Assembly (NCBI RefSeq): GCF_000799165.1
Contig: NZ_JUGF01000003.1
Span: 62,001-126,000 of the forward strand
From: Methylotenera versatilis 7
GTDB lineage: Bacteria > Pseudomonadota > Gammaproteobacteria > Burkholderiales > Methylophilaceae
DNA: 64,000 nucleotides
Direction: 5' to 3'
The notes under the pieces are model-generated. The model was not told the DNA's origin. It did no database searches and saw only the letters and a program-made list of their open reading frames with translations. The position numbers and the translations under genes are program-made. How positions within the stretch are numbered: the stretch's first letter is position 1; each line of letters opens with the position of its first letter. Below, piece after piece: positions 8,386 through 16,844 of this stretch.

Positions 8386-11300
8386 TTAAAAATCAACTCG
8401 CACCCCTACATTGCCTCCCCAAACATCCGCAGAAGCGCTAGTCAAACCTTTCTCGTAACTCAGACTGGCAAATACAGATGAGTTAAGGCCAAGTCGTGCA
8501 TTTAGACCGCCGCCAAATTGCAGGCTGGTACCCATTGATTCCGAATCAAACCGGACATTGCTCGCAGTGATGCTGCCATCGCTGAGGAATTCATGTAACA
8601 GGTTGGCTTCAACGTATGGTGTCCACTGTCTGTCGATGTTAGTGGTGATGGTTTTCAGCACACGTCCGCCGAATCGCCCACGCAGACTTTCTCCACCATT
8701 TAAATCGACATCAATGCTGTCAATATCTGTAAATTTGTCAAAACGGATACGTTGGTAACTCAGTTGTGCTTGTGGCTCTACAATCAAACCATTACCCATA
8801 TCAAATGGATAACCGCCTTCAAGTGAAAGACCCCAGCCCCAGCCTTTTGGGTCACCGGTTTCACCGCGTTGGCTGGTGGTTATTTCTGACGTGTAGCGCG
8901 TACCCTGTGCTACCGCATCCAGATACCAACCAGCAGCAGCTTGATAGGTGGAGGTGAGTGCCAGTGTTGTACCGCGTAGGTCAACCTTGGCACTAGATTC
9001 ATCAGCATTGAGTTTGGATCCACCGATGCTTAATGCACCGCCGATGCGTAGTTCAGCGCCATCGGCCATGTCACGTCCAAACAGATTGCCCCCCGCTTGC
9101 ACGTACCAGATGTCTTGATCGTAGCCTGAAGCACTGTTGCCAGAAACATCACTGCTGGAGCCTTGCGTTCTTAAGAAGACTTCTTTACTGCGTTGTTCAG
9201 TACTGCCGATTTTATTCTGCAGTGTTGCTGTTTCACGAAGCTCACCCAGTCGTTTGTGTACTGAATCAAGCAGCGATGCGCCATAACGCACTGCGCCAGT
9301 TGGCATGGCCTGATAGCCGGCAACTTGCGGTACTGCAACAGGATTGCCGCTGCTGTCGATTAGAGACTGTAGACGGTAATCCCAGAATGGGGTTGCACCC
9401 AGTAAAGGGTCAACCTCACCTGCTGCAGAAGTAGCTGGGTCAAATGCTTTTAATATGTATTGGTATGGTCCAGCTACAGCATAGCCACCTGCCAATTGAA
9501 AGGTACTTGCTGTGCTGGTGCCACCTACTTGGATAATGGAAATACCATCGGTGTTGCTTGCGCCAGTTAATGCACCTGCGCCGCCAGTATTAATGACATT
9601 CACCACTGTGTTACCAGTGGCGTTGCCACTGATAAGCAAGCGGTCGGCAGGTGAACCAGTGCCAGCTAATACGGCTTCCATCTCTAGTACACCGCCGCTG
9701 CCAATATAGTTACCGGCAATCAGTAGTGTGCCGATAGAGTTGCCTGGAGCGATAGTACCACCAGCAAAGTTGGTGGTGTCACCCACTTGTCCTATGCCTT
9801 GCAGACGTCCGCCATTTACTTGCATGGTGCCGCCCAAGATACCGTTCACGGAAAGTGTGCCAGCATTGACGTTTGTTATGCCGGTGAAGGCGCTGCTGTT
9901 AGCCGTAAGCGTAGTTAAGCCTGAACCATTTTGGTTAATGGTACCTAAACCGGAAATGATGGAATTAAAGTTGAAAGCCGCGCCCGTATGGTTGAAATTG
10001 ATTCGACCCGTCCCTGGCCCGAAGTTCACATTGGATGCCACCCATGTACCTGCAGCTTGTGCGATACCACCTTCCGCACCACCGATATTTAGCACACCTG
10101 TGCTGCCAGCCACTTGTCCCAGTACCACATTGCCATCTACTTCAATTTTACCGTCATTGGATAACCTGATATCGCCGCGGGTTGTGTTGGTCGTGCCAAC
10201 ATTCATGTCGCCAATACTTGTGAAGCTCGATCCGCCACCAGTTACATTTAAAAGGGCTGTATGAGCTGCAGTCCATAAGTTATAGCCGCCGATACGTGCG
10301 GTATTCGTTTGATAAGTAGCGCCGTCTAATACATCTAGCGACCCAGAATAAAGTGACAGTGCTCCGGTGTTGGTCCAATTGGTCCCCGTGCCAGATAGAG
10401 TCGTACTCGCAAGGACACCTGCTCGCGCTGCAGTTCCGGAGCTATGAGTGTCAGAAAGTACTGTGGCACCGCCACTAACATTAACCTCCGACCGACTGCC
10501 ACCAGAAGCAGCTCCCCCAACTTGAATTGAACCCGCATCCAGTAGTGTGCCTGCACCCGAGACATTGGTAACCCCATAAAAACCACTACTCACTGCGCGT
10601 CCTGAATTAAGTGAGTCTAAACTGACTTGAGCACCTGCCCCAATGTTGAGCACCCCGCTAGTATTGCCTGTAGTACCGACCCAAACTGTACCAGGCCCGT
10701 TCATGTTCAGCGTTGTTGTTGGGCCTATCACAGTCATCACTGCCGCCGCGCCGCCACTACCCGCGATAACTGCATTATCATTCACCGCTGTAGTAGTAAT
10801 TGTCATTTGCGCGCCATCGGTTAGGCGTAATTCGCCCGCATTAACCGTAAGGATATGAACATCGCTTGTACCAGTAAGTGTTTGAGTGCCACCATTTAGT
10901 GTCAAGTTACCGGTGCCGTTTATGTTACCCGCATAGGTATCGCTGGCATTAGTGATGGTGAGTGTTTTCGTCCCCAAGTTAACAATACCAGTATTGCTGC
11001 CAGATAGTGATTTAATTGATGTGCCGGTTGATGTAATACCAGAAATATCAAAAGTGCCGTTTGCCACGACTTTGCTCGATTGAGCAATGCTGCCCGCGCC
11101 CGTTAAGCTGAGTGTGCCGGCGTTGATAGTGGTCACGCCGGTATAGGTGTTGATTCCTGTCATCTCCAGCGTACCAGCACCTTGCTTGTCCAAAGCATCA
11201 GCGCCGCTCAAAATGCTGCCTTCAACCTGCGTTGTACCAGCACCTGTATTATAGTCAGCAGCATTTGCTGGTAATGCTGATGCCAGCGCGACTCCTACCA

Positions 11301-11424
11301 AGAGTGGTAAAGCGTTTGCAACTACCGTGGCGCTGCCGCGCTTACCACACGTCCGTGTGATTTCCGATACTGCCACCCATGCGCCCAGCGCTACATTCCA
11401 TACACTTCTGTACGAACGATTCAT
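8386..11424 (-). CDS. Type Va autotransporter with ESPR signal and beta-strand repeats
   Basis: About 1012 aa. It begins with an extended signal peptide region (ESPR: MNRSYRSVWNVALGAWVAVSE, then KRGS), a hydrophobic core and a cleavage site near PANA/ADY. The passenger is Gly/Ser/Thr/Asn-rich and built of beta-helix repeats, including autotransporter-associated strands such as GAGTLEMTGINTYTGVTTINAGTLSL and a second set near residue 500. A junction region precedes the C-terminal beta barrel (about 740 to the end), which finishes with the expected aromatic residue (VRVDF). The ATG at 11424 is chosen over 11436 because the ESPR begins there and GGGAG lies about 6 nt upstream. GC is higher than in neighbouring cargo, a sign of separate origin. 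A surface adhesin is likely; no protease triad was recognised. Confidence 0.93.
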   Translation of the reverse strand: MNRSYRSVWNVALGAWVAVSEITRTCGKRGSATVVANALPLLVGVALASALPANAADYNTGAGTTQVEGSILSGADALDKQGAGTLEMTGINTYTGVTTINAGTLSLTGAGSIAQSSKVVANGTFDISGITSTGTSIKSLSGSNTGIVNLGTKTLTITNASDTYAGNINGTGNLTLNGGTQTLTGTSDVHILTVNAGELRLTDGAQMTITTTAVNDNAVIAGSGGAAAVMTVIGPTTTLNMNGPGTVWVGTTGNTSGVLNIGAGAQVSLDSLNSGRAVSSGFYGVTNVSGAGTLLDAGSIQVGGAASGGSRSEVNVSGGATVLSDTHSSGTAARAGVLASTTLSGTGTNWTNTGALSLYSGSLDVLDGATYQTNTARIGGYNLWTAAHTALLNVTGGGSSFTSIGDMNVGTTNTTRGDIRLSNDGKIEVDGNVVLGQVAGSTGVLNIGGAEGGIAQAAGTWVASNVNFGPGTGRINFNHTGAAFNFNSIISGLGTINQNGSGLTTLTANSSAFTGITNVNAGTLSVNGILGGTMQVNGGRLQGIGQVGDTTNFAGGTIAPGNSIGTLLIAGNYIGSGGVLEMEAVLAGTGSPADRLLISGNATGNTVVNVINTGGAGALTGASNTDGISIIQVGGTSTASTFQLAGGYAVAGPYQYILKAFDPATSAAGEVDPLLGATPFWDYRLQSLIDSSGNPVAVPQVAGYQAMPTGAVRYGASLLDSVHKRLGELRETATLQNKIGSTEQRSKEVFLRTQGSSSDVSGNSASGYDQDIWYVQAGGNLFGRDMADGAELRIGGALSIGGSKLNADESSAKVDLRGTTLALTSTYQAAAGWYLDAVAQGTRYTSEITTSQRGETGDPKGWGWGLSLEGGYPFDMGNGLIVEPQAQLSYQRIRFDKFTDIDSIDVDLNGGESLRGRFGGRVLKTITTNIDRQWTPYVEANLLHEFLSDGSITASNVRFDSESMGTSLQFGGGLNARLGLNSSVFASLSYEKGLTSASADVWGGNVGVRVDF

Positions 11425-11436
11425 ACTTGCTCCCAT

Positions 11437-11924
11437 TATGGTTATTTAAAATATGTCCTTTAGTACTTTATCTTATAAGCTTGCATGCGAGAAGTATTTA
11501 ACATTAATTTACAATTGAATATATTGCGCGTTTAGTATTAACTATCTGTTAACTAAGATAAAACAATTGATTAGTTATAGAGCCATCTCCATTCACATCA
11601 TTTTTGATGTAAGTGTTTTGTCGACCACTTGAATGGAAATAGATTGTGTGGGGAGACTATCTGAGTGGCCACTTTGGGCCGGAAGCAGTCAATTAAATGA
11701 ATTTAGAAGTGTAAAGAATTTAGGCGGAAAATCACTAATATACGATTATTGTTTACATAATTTTTTACACAAATAAATTAACTATCTGTATTTATTGAGT
11801 TAATCTAATGTTTACAGACATATCAGGTATGTATAAGCATTTTGAGAGGAGAGATTCAGCTTGGCTTTTCAGTCTATGCAAAAATATCGCGCGGCAAGAC
11901 TTCTTCACGGTTACAAATACTTCC
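11437..11924. other. AT-rich intergenic region with GGCCCAAAGC motif, copy 3
   Basis: This gene-free stretch separates cargo from the mobile core. It holds the autotransporter leader and, at 11667-11681, a motif reading CGGCCCAAAGTGGCC on the minus strand, directly followed by a second half (GGGCCGGAAGCAGTC, 11676-11690). No ORF with a convincing start and no terminator are visible. Confidence 0.4.
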
Positions 11925-12137
11925 CTAAGTCATTTTTCTTAAAGCATCACGTTGACTACGTAGCAATTTATTTAACTCTTTAATTTGCTGATGTAAGCCA
12001 CCCTTAAACGCATTACGTGCAGACTTAGCCTTACCTTCAACTGTGTTTGCGCCTGTGCTATTTTTCCATGGTTGCCATTGCTTTATCAACTCTGCTTGTC
12101 GTTGTCGCTGCGCTAATGTCCATTGTCTGGCTGCCAT
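11925..12137 (-). CDS. Small basic island protein with STGxxTxxGKA motif
   Basis: 70 aa, strongly basic, with W.PW..STGANTVEGKAKSARNAFKGG. From memory this resembles the widespread STGP(K/R)TxxGKAxSxxNAxxHG motif of small proteins of unknown function in islands. The N-terminal 26 codons overlap the end of the upstream gene by 80 bp in another frame, so translation may be coupled. It is the last gene of the mobile-element core. Function unknown; nucleic-acid binding is plausible from charge alone. Confidence 0.6.
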   Translation of the reverse strand: MAARQWTLAQRQRQAELIKQWQPWKNSTGANTVEGKAKSARNAFKGGLHQQIKELNKLLRSQRDALRKMT

Positions 12138-12681
12138 TACACACCTCTAATAGTTCGTTTGGTTGATTTTGATTTTCCCCCGCGCACGAAGGATCAATTT
12201 CATGCGCACTTAATTGCGCACCGTTTCCATTATTTACCTGTTGATGCCCATGGGAGATGTTTGCCTGTTTCACAAATGCTACTTGTTTGGGATATTTCAA
12301 TTCAATTAGTGCCTGAATCGTTGAACGGCTTTGACTTTGAGCTTTCAGGGCCAAGTTCATAAATATCCCATAGTTCTTAACATACTCCTGACTTACTGAC
12401 CTTCGAGCCAAGCTTACAAATATAGTTTGTAATGCATGGGCTTGACCCACTAGCATTGCTTCCATATCTGACATATCACCAGACTGTACATTATTAATTT
12501 TACTATTTAAAACATTTATTAAGTCAGATAACTCTAAGTTTGGACACATTGACTTTGAAATAGCTTCGGAAGTTATCGCACTCATCATTGAAGCCGAATT
12601 TAGCAGTTTTGCTTCAGCTGATATTCGAGTAGATGTTGATGTTGATGTTGATGTTGAAGCTATTTTAGTTTTAATGGTCAT
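12058..12681 (-). CDS. Island core protein of unknown function (207 aa)
   Basis: The N-terminus contains a Ser-Thr repeat coded by a short tandem hexanucleotide, then helical segments (DMEAMLVGQAHALQTIFVSLARRS, LALKAQSQSRSTIQALIELK) and PKQVAFVKQANISHGHQQVNNG. I recall similar proteins beside integrases in beta- and gammaproteobacterial islands, but no function. It starts inside the last codons of the HTH gene (11-bp overlap, 12671-12681) and overlaps the 70-aa gene by 80 bp, so the three form a tight unit. The tandem repeat near the start could change length by slippage. Confidence 0.65.
   Translation of the reverse strand: MTIKTKIASTSTSTSTSTRISAEAKLLNSASMMSAITSEAISKSMCPNLELSDLINVLNSKINNVQSGDMSDMEAMLVGQAHALQTIFVSLARRSVSQEYVKNYGIFMNLALKAQSQSRSTIQALIELKYPKQVAFVKQANISHGHQQVNNGNGAQLSAHEIDPSCAGENQNQPNELLEVCNGSQTMDISAATTTSRVDKAMATMEK
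12628..12655. repeat. Hexanucleotide tandem repeat (GTTGAT)n
   Basis: About four units of GTTGAT in tandem in the 5' coding part of the 207-aa gene, encoding Ser-Thr pairs. Six-base units keep the frame, so slippage would vary length and not switch the gene off. Confidence 0.7.
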
Positions 12682-13291
12682 ATCGTATTACCTCACTTGA
12701 GTAGTGTTGTTGAATAATTGGGCAAGTAGATGGTAAATCTATAAAGTCACCGTTAATCGGTGTAGAAAGCTGGCTATTTATAGTCTCTATCGCACCGCTA
12801 ATCGGTGTTAGTGCCTTACTCTCTATTCCGATTATCGGTGCGATTTTGGCCTTAGCTACCCCGATAATCGGTGAAGTCTTATTGATTGGAGTAAGTCTGC
12901 ATCTTTGATATTTCCTTGGTTCAATATCTAGTCCGTCATAAACATCTAAACTAAACCAACCAATTGCAAACCATGCAGCTTGACTGCATGGTGGCATCAT
13001 TCCTTGCCTCGTTTGCTTTAACAAGCCACTTTTAATTAAAGCTTTAAGTGATCGACTAATCGTATCGTTTGATGTCCAACCTAAAGGCTTTAAATATTTC
13101 ATGCAACATACAAGTTTTCCATTATTTTTTCCGTTATATTGTGCAGCTATATCAAATAGTAATGAACGAGCTGCATGACAAAGCCCTCTATATTCGACAC
13201 TATGAATCACATTGTGGGGCAACGCAGTAAACCGACCGACATCTAACTTATCAGCGTTGGCTTTTTTTTGCTTCTCATAACTAGCGCCCAT
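12671..13291 (-). CDS. HTH replication-initiator-like protein with PIIG repeats
   Basis: About 206 aa. The N-terminal half looks like a winged-helix domain (ARSLLFDIAAQYNGKNNGKL...SNDTISRSLKALIKSGLL), as in plasmid-type initiators and island HTH proteins. The C-terminal part holds four (T/A/S)PI(I/N/S)G repeats, about residues 135-185. At the DNA level each repeat is a palindrome of the type CCGATAATCGG. The ATG at 13291 is chosen because GGAG lies 7 nt upstream; the longer frame would need a TTG. It lies between alpA and the 207-aa gene in the core. A replication or DNA-binding role is inference; the HTH is what I see. Confidence 0.6.
   Translation of the reverse strand: MGASYEKQKKANADKLDVGRFTALPHNVIHSVEYRGLCHAARSLLFDIAAQYNGKNNGKLVCCMKYLKPLGWTSNDTISRSLKALIKSGLLKQTRQGMMPPCSQAAWFAIGWFSLDVYDGLDIEPRKYQRCRLTPINKTSPIIGVAKAKIAPIIGIESKALTPISGAIETINSQLSTPINGDFIDLPSTCPIIQQHYSSEVIRYDH
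12748..12873. repeat. Four palindromic iteron-like sites inside the HTH gene
   Basis: Sites at 12748-12762 (CACCGTTAATCGGTG), 12793-12807 (CACCGCTAATCGGTG), 12826-12840 (TTCCGATTATCGGTG) and 12859-12873 (CCCCGATAATCGGTG). The palindromic core CCG-N5-CGG is constant. Start-to-start spacing is 45, 33 and 33 bp. They code for the PIxG repeats, but third positions are conserved too (always ...ATCGG), which suggests selection on the DNA. Confidence 0.7.
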
Positions 13292-13435
13292 GCTAGTTCT
13301 CCACCACAAGACTCAGTTGAAAACATACACCCCATATCTCAACTAAACCTACTGAGGCAATATCGGCATCTATGCCAAGATGACAAAATCGCACCATGAG
13401 CATTTTTAGACGTAATAGCCAATAATTGTTCATGG

Positions 13436-13684
13436 CTAGCACTCCAATTTACCAGTGCGTTGGAAATGCAAATTTACAACTAACGCTTTAATTTCTATAT
13501 CGGTTTTCCCCGCAATTCGGGCATTGATTATGGCTTCAATCTCGTGACTAGGCCAACCTACTGCCCTAATACCAATATGTATTGGCTTGGTAATAAAACC
13601 TTGTGAGATTTGCGCATAGAAAGTAGAGCGTGAAATACCTAAATTTTCTTTTGCTTTAGAAAGCCGCTGAATGATAATCGCCAT
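13436..13684 (-). CDS. AlpA-family regulator / excisionase
   Basis: About 82 aa (MAIIIQRLSKAKENLGISRSTFY...). It has the MerR-like helix-turn-helix of AlpA proteins with the usual GWPSHEIEAIINARIAG ending, in which the WxxxEI motif is characteristic. AlpA proteins activate integrase expression and promote excision of P4-type elements. The start at 13684 is preferred: AAAGGGG lies 7 nt upstream, whereas the longer 92-aa frame has no clear site. Its position between the integrase side and the rep-like gene fits an excision control role. Confidence 0.82.
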   Translation of the reverse strand: MAIIIQRLSKAKENLGISRSTFYAQISQGFITKPIHIGIRAVGWPSHEIEAIINARIAGKTDIEIKALVVNLHFQRTGKLEC

Positions 13685-13884
13685 GTTAGTACCCCTTTGG
13701 GTTTTGTTGAACATGGCGCTATTGGAGCATCTGAGATAAGGTCAGATAAGTGGGTAGGTTAAGAAAACCTATCATATAAACAATGTGTTTTAAATCAGGG
13801 TTTTGTTCTAAGGTGTGGGTGTGTTTACAAGTAACTTTTTACAAAAATCGTTATAAATCATACTGATAGACACTGGGTAGGTTA

Positions 13885-14502
13885 TTAAGCCGAGGACTTG
13901 GGAACACCTCCGCCAGGACTCCAGTTTGCAACTTTTCCGCACTCTTCTACTGCGTTTTGTACAGGATTACCATCATCATCAACTAGGCCAAATTCAGCAG
14001 CATGTTCTCTAATCCATTTTTCCAGCGCCTGTTTTGGACTGCGGTTACCAGCATTTGTGACTGCTTGCCATGCCCTAACAGTCATAGCTAACTTTGGTGC
14101 ATAACGAGGATTTTTGCGATCCAGATAGTCTGCTGAATCTACTGGTGTTGGAAAGAAAAAGCCTGTTTTAAACCCTCTTAATGTAAGCCATGTTTTTAAT
14201 GACTCGACTTCAACAGTAGAGTCTTTAACAATAATAGAGTCTTCCACTACATCATATGAATATCCATTTGTGTCATATAGTTTCACTTGTGAAATTTTCC
14301 CGTGTATATCACCTCGTTTTAATGCATGAGTTATTGCGGTTAGTGCAGCATGATAGCCAAATGGTTGCTCATGAATTTGCCAGTCAAAGCAATTTGCTCC
14401 TTCTTCACTAGATGGATTTATTCCAATAATCAGGCATGCGGCTTGATCTAAACTTAATTCGTCACTAAGCCGCCAATAGTCCAATTTATCTAAATTATTC
14501 AT
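13885..14502 (-). CDS. Conserved island protein of unknown function (205 aa)
   Basis: A 205-aa soluble protein. Visible blocks: YWRLSDELSLDQAACLIIGINPS at the N-terminus; NPRYAPKLAMTVRAWQAV in the middle; SPKQALEKWIREHAAEFGLVDDDGNP and CGKVANWSPGGGVPK at the end. I recall this combination in proteins coded next to integrase and AlpA in proteobacterial islands, always without assigned function. No catalytic motif is evident. It is separated from alpA by 200 bp and from the restriction remnant by 58 bp, all on the minus strand. Confidence 0.7.
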   Translation of the reverse strand: MNNLDKLDYWRLSDELSLDQAACLIIGINPSSEEGANCFDWQIHEQPFGYHAALTAITHALKRGDIHGKISQVKLYDTNGYSYDVVEDSIIVKDSTVEVESLKTWLTLRGFKTGFFFPTPVDSADYLDRKNPRYAPKLAMTVRAWQAVTNAGNRSPKQALEKWIREHAAEFGLVDDDGNPVQNAVEECGKVANWSPGGGVPKSSA

Positions 14503-14560
14503 AAAAATTTCCTTATACTAAATATCAAGTCTTGGTAGCGCTCTCACAATCTTCATGGTC

Positions 14561-15151
14561 TCAAGGCTTACTGTTATAACGCTCTGGAATAGCTTGAGAG
14601 GGTAAGCCCTCAGCTACTGCCTTGAGTGCGTTGCTTTGATGCTCTCTTAACTCTTTCTTAGCCTTGAGTTTCACACCCTTGCTAGGTGCGTAGACACTTC
14701 AATCAATCGGGCTATTCTCAAGCTCAGCTAAGCCTATACGTTGCGTACTTACACTTTGCCCTTGCAGTGCAGCTTCAGCGTGTTCGCTCCAATCTTTGCG
14801 GGTGCTATCAACAATCAATCTACGGGTGAATGCCTTTTTACCAGAGGCGGTAAAGAAAGAGTCAATGTCTGACTTTTGGATGCGGTAGTTTTCATCATAG
14901 AACTTACATTGAATTGCACAGAAGCCTCCACCCTCCGCAAGCTCTGCGACCAGGTCAATGCCTACATCGCGAGTATCAATACCTTGTAAGGTTGCCCATT
15001 CGGCATACGTGAACACATCTGAGAAATTAGGGGAGTAGGTCGGGTGATTCTTGAGAAAGTCTTTTATCAGCAGCTCGAAATAAGTACCTTTTTCACGCTC
15101 GGTTTTTGATGCTTTACGGTAGCTAGTGAGTAGCTCTTTTAATGCGGGCAT
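14561..15151 (-). pseudogene. Broken restriction endonuclease-helicase (N-terminal remnant)
   Basis: The first 150 codons encode an Mrr-like nuclease domain as at the N-terminus of large DEAD/DEAH restriction-helicases: a PD-(D/E)XK core with GIDLVAEL...FCAIQCKFY, then SDIDSFFTASGKK. The frame stops at TGA (14699-14701), but the same frame continues for 45 codons with SVYAPSKGVKLKAKKELREHQSNAL, which is the family's link to its helicase (LREHQ is the Q-motif-like region). The family, as I remember it, has Trp at the stop (ENSxIDW), so TGG changed to TGA. The frame then ends at 14561-14563 without any helicase motif. This is a decayed defence gene in the island's variable slot. Whether the 150-aa product is still made is unknown. 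Confidence 0.7.
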
Positions 15152-15233
15152 GGATTTACTCTACATGATTTTAGATTTTGTTGGACTATTGTATCGTATC
15201 TAAAAAAAACCTTATAGCTTGCTTATTGCATTA

Positions 15234-16655
15234 TCATGCAACCTTTAAACTCACTACATTATCAGCCTTGAGTATCGCCTCTATTCGATCACCAAGTTTT
15301 TGCCATGCCTCGCGTTTTTCGTCTGCATATTCATGGTGAAGATAATGCCGCCGTACTTTGCTGCCAGCTAAAACGTGGTTTTGGCATCTATCAATCACAT
15401 CAAGTGATATTTTTAAGTCACCTTGCATCATCGTAGCACCCGTTCTACGTAAGTCATGAGGTGTCCAGTCATCTTCACCTAAAACTAGCGTGTTGTTATT
15501 TACGCGTTTGCTCAAATCTTTTGTGCGTTGTTTAAACTGTGTTTGCCTATCACCAACCTGTTTGCTAACCGATTTAACACACACATGATTCTTATTATGT
15601 ATGCTGTTGTTCTTAGCTGGAAACGCCCACTTTTCCCCGCCTGTAAGGGCGTAAAGCTGCTTAAATTGGTCTAAAGCAAAATCAGATAAATAGACCAATT
15701 GTGACTGCTTATTTCTACGAGTGCCTTTTACATTTTCTTTAGGAATAAACCATGTGTATGCTTCAAAATCCACATGTTTCCACTCGGTCATTAGTAGTTC
15801 ACCAATTCGGCTAAGTGTGCTTAGGCATATCCATAGTGCAATCTGCGTTTCCTTAATCAACGGACGGTCTACTTCATATTTATTGGCAGCATCTTTATAG
15901 GCAATTGCAGAGGTGATAAAAATATCATTCAACTTGCGTATTTCATCAACACTTAAAATACGAGTGCGCTCCTCTTCGTAGTCGCTAGGGATCAGCTTTT
16001 CAATATCCACTAATTCGGCTGGGTTGCCATCAATCATTAACGCACGGTATGGCTTGCGCTTTTCTGCCCACCTAAGCATCTGTCCAATGTCTTTATAAAG
16101 CATGATTGCAGTGCGCGTTTTACTTTGATTAAACACTGCTCTCAATGCTTCTAGCAAATTGCTTTCTGATAACTCCCTTAATGGAATATTGCCCAATTTT
16201 GGCAAGGCGTGATTCTTAAATGTCCTGATAATCATTTCATTGTTATCAGTACGTCTTACACCATCTTTAATCCAAGCATCAAATAAATCTTGAAAGGTTA
16301 GGTTTTTAGCGCGTTCCACTTTTTCAGCTTCTACCTTAGCAATTACTTCATCTTTCTTTTGCTGTAGGTTTTCGGCTTGCTGGGCTTGATAGTCAATACC
16401 AGTTTTTGCTAATGCTTGGATAGTTGCATTTAAGGTTTTTGCATCAGCCAATGACATAAATCCACTACCGCTTATTCCGTATGGTTTAGGTAGGGCGTAA
16501 TCTATTTGACGGCCTTCAACTACATATCTAACTAACCAAGTTTTAATTCCGCTAGTGGACACTCGAATATACAACCCCCGATCAACTGCAAATTTATAAG
16601 GCTTCGCAATCGGCTTCTTAGATTCAATCTCTTTTACTGTAAATGATTTTGCCAT
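15234..16655 (-). CDS. P4-type tyrosine integrase
   Basis: 473 aa. An N-terminal arm-binding domain (DUF4102 type: KPYKFAVDRGLYIRVSTSGIKTW), a central core-binding domain (about 110-220) and a catalytic domain. Catalytic residues seen: Arg in LSTLSRIGELL (about 280), His-x-x-Arg in HDLRRTG (about 400) and Tyr in VRRHYLHHEYAD (about 438). It is coded inward from the right attachment site and would insert the element into tRNA-Pro. The paired TGCCCTA repeats lie 6-32 bp before its start codon and overlap its translation start region, so the integrase may repress itself when bound (inference). Confidence 0.95.
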   Translation of the reverse strand: MAKSFTVKEIESKKPIAKPYKFAVDRGLYIRVSTSGIKTWLVRYVVEGRQIDYALPKPYGISGSGFMSLADAKTLNATIQALAKTGIDYQAQQAENLQQKKDEVIAKVEAEKVERAKNLTFQDLFDAWIKDGVRRTDNNEMIIRTFKNHALPKLGNIPLRELSESNLLEALRAVFNQSKTRTAIMLYKDIGQMLRWAEKRKPYRALMIDGNPAELVDIEKLIPSDYEEERTRILSVDEIRKLNDIFITSAIAYKDAANKYEVDRPLIKETQIALWICLSTLSRIGELLMTEWKHVDFEAYTWFIPKENVKGTRRNKQSQLVYLSDFALDQFKQLYALTGGEKWAFPAKNNSIHNKNHVCVKSVSKQVGDRQTQFKQRTKDLSKRVNNNTLVLGEDDWTPHDLRRTGATMMQGDLKISLDVIDRCQNHVLAGSKVRRHYLHHEYADEKREAWQKLGDRIEAILKADNVVSLKVA

Positions 16656-16660
16656 AAGTC

Positions 16661-16687
16661 CGTGCCCTAACCGTGCCCTAAATAATT
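16661..16687 (+). promoter_or_regulatory. Candidate integrase arm-type sites, right end
   Basis: TGCCCTA at 16663-16669 and 16674-16680, 11 bp apart, followed by AATAATT. This matches the left-end pair at 2487-2513 in sequence, spacing and orientation. It lies immediately upstream of the integrase gene. Confidence 0.6.
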
Positions 16688-16844
16688 CCAGCTGTTATAG
16701 TAACTTAAAAAACATAATAGGACGCTAATTATGATTATAAACTTATATAACTTATTGAATATGTGGAGTATATATGTTTTATTGGTGTGCTAGAGTGTCC
16801 AGCAAAATGTTATGATATTTTAGTTGAAATGACGTTTTAAGTGG

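Noticed and set aside
9728-10264. Plus-strand open frames opposite the autotransporter (also 8558-9709 and 10627-10858)
   Set aside because: Pro/Ala/Val-rich reverse frames of Gly/Thr/Asn-rich repeats; no ribosome site and the minus-strand gene has clear domains.
12628-12873. CRISPR array
   Set aside because: Repeats are 6 bp tandem or 15-bp palindromes within coding frames, with spacers that are coding; no cas gene.
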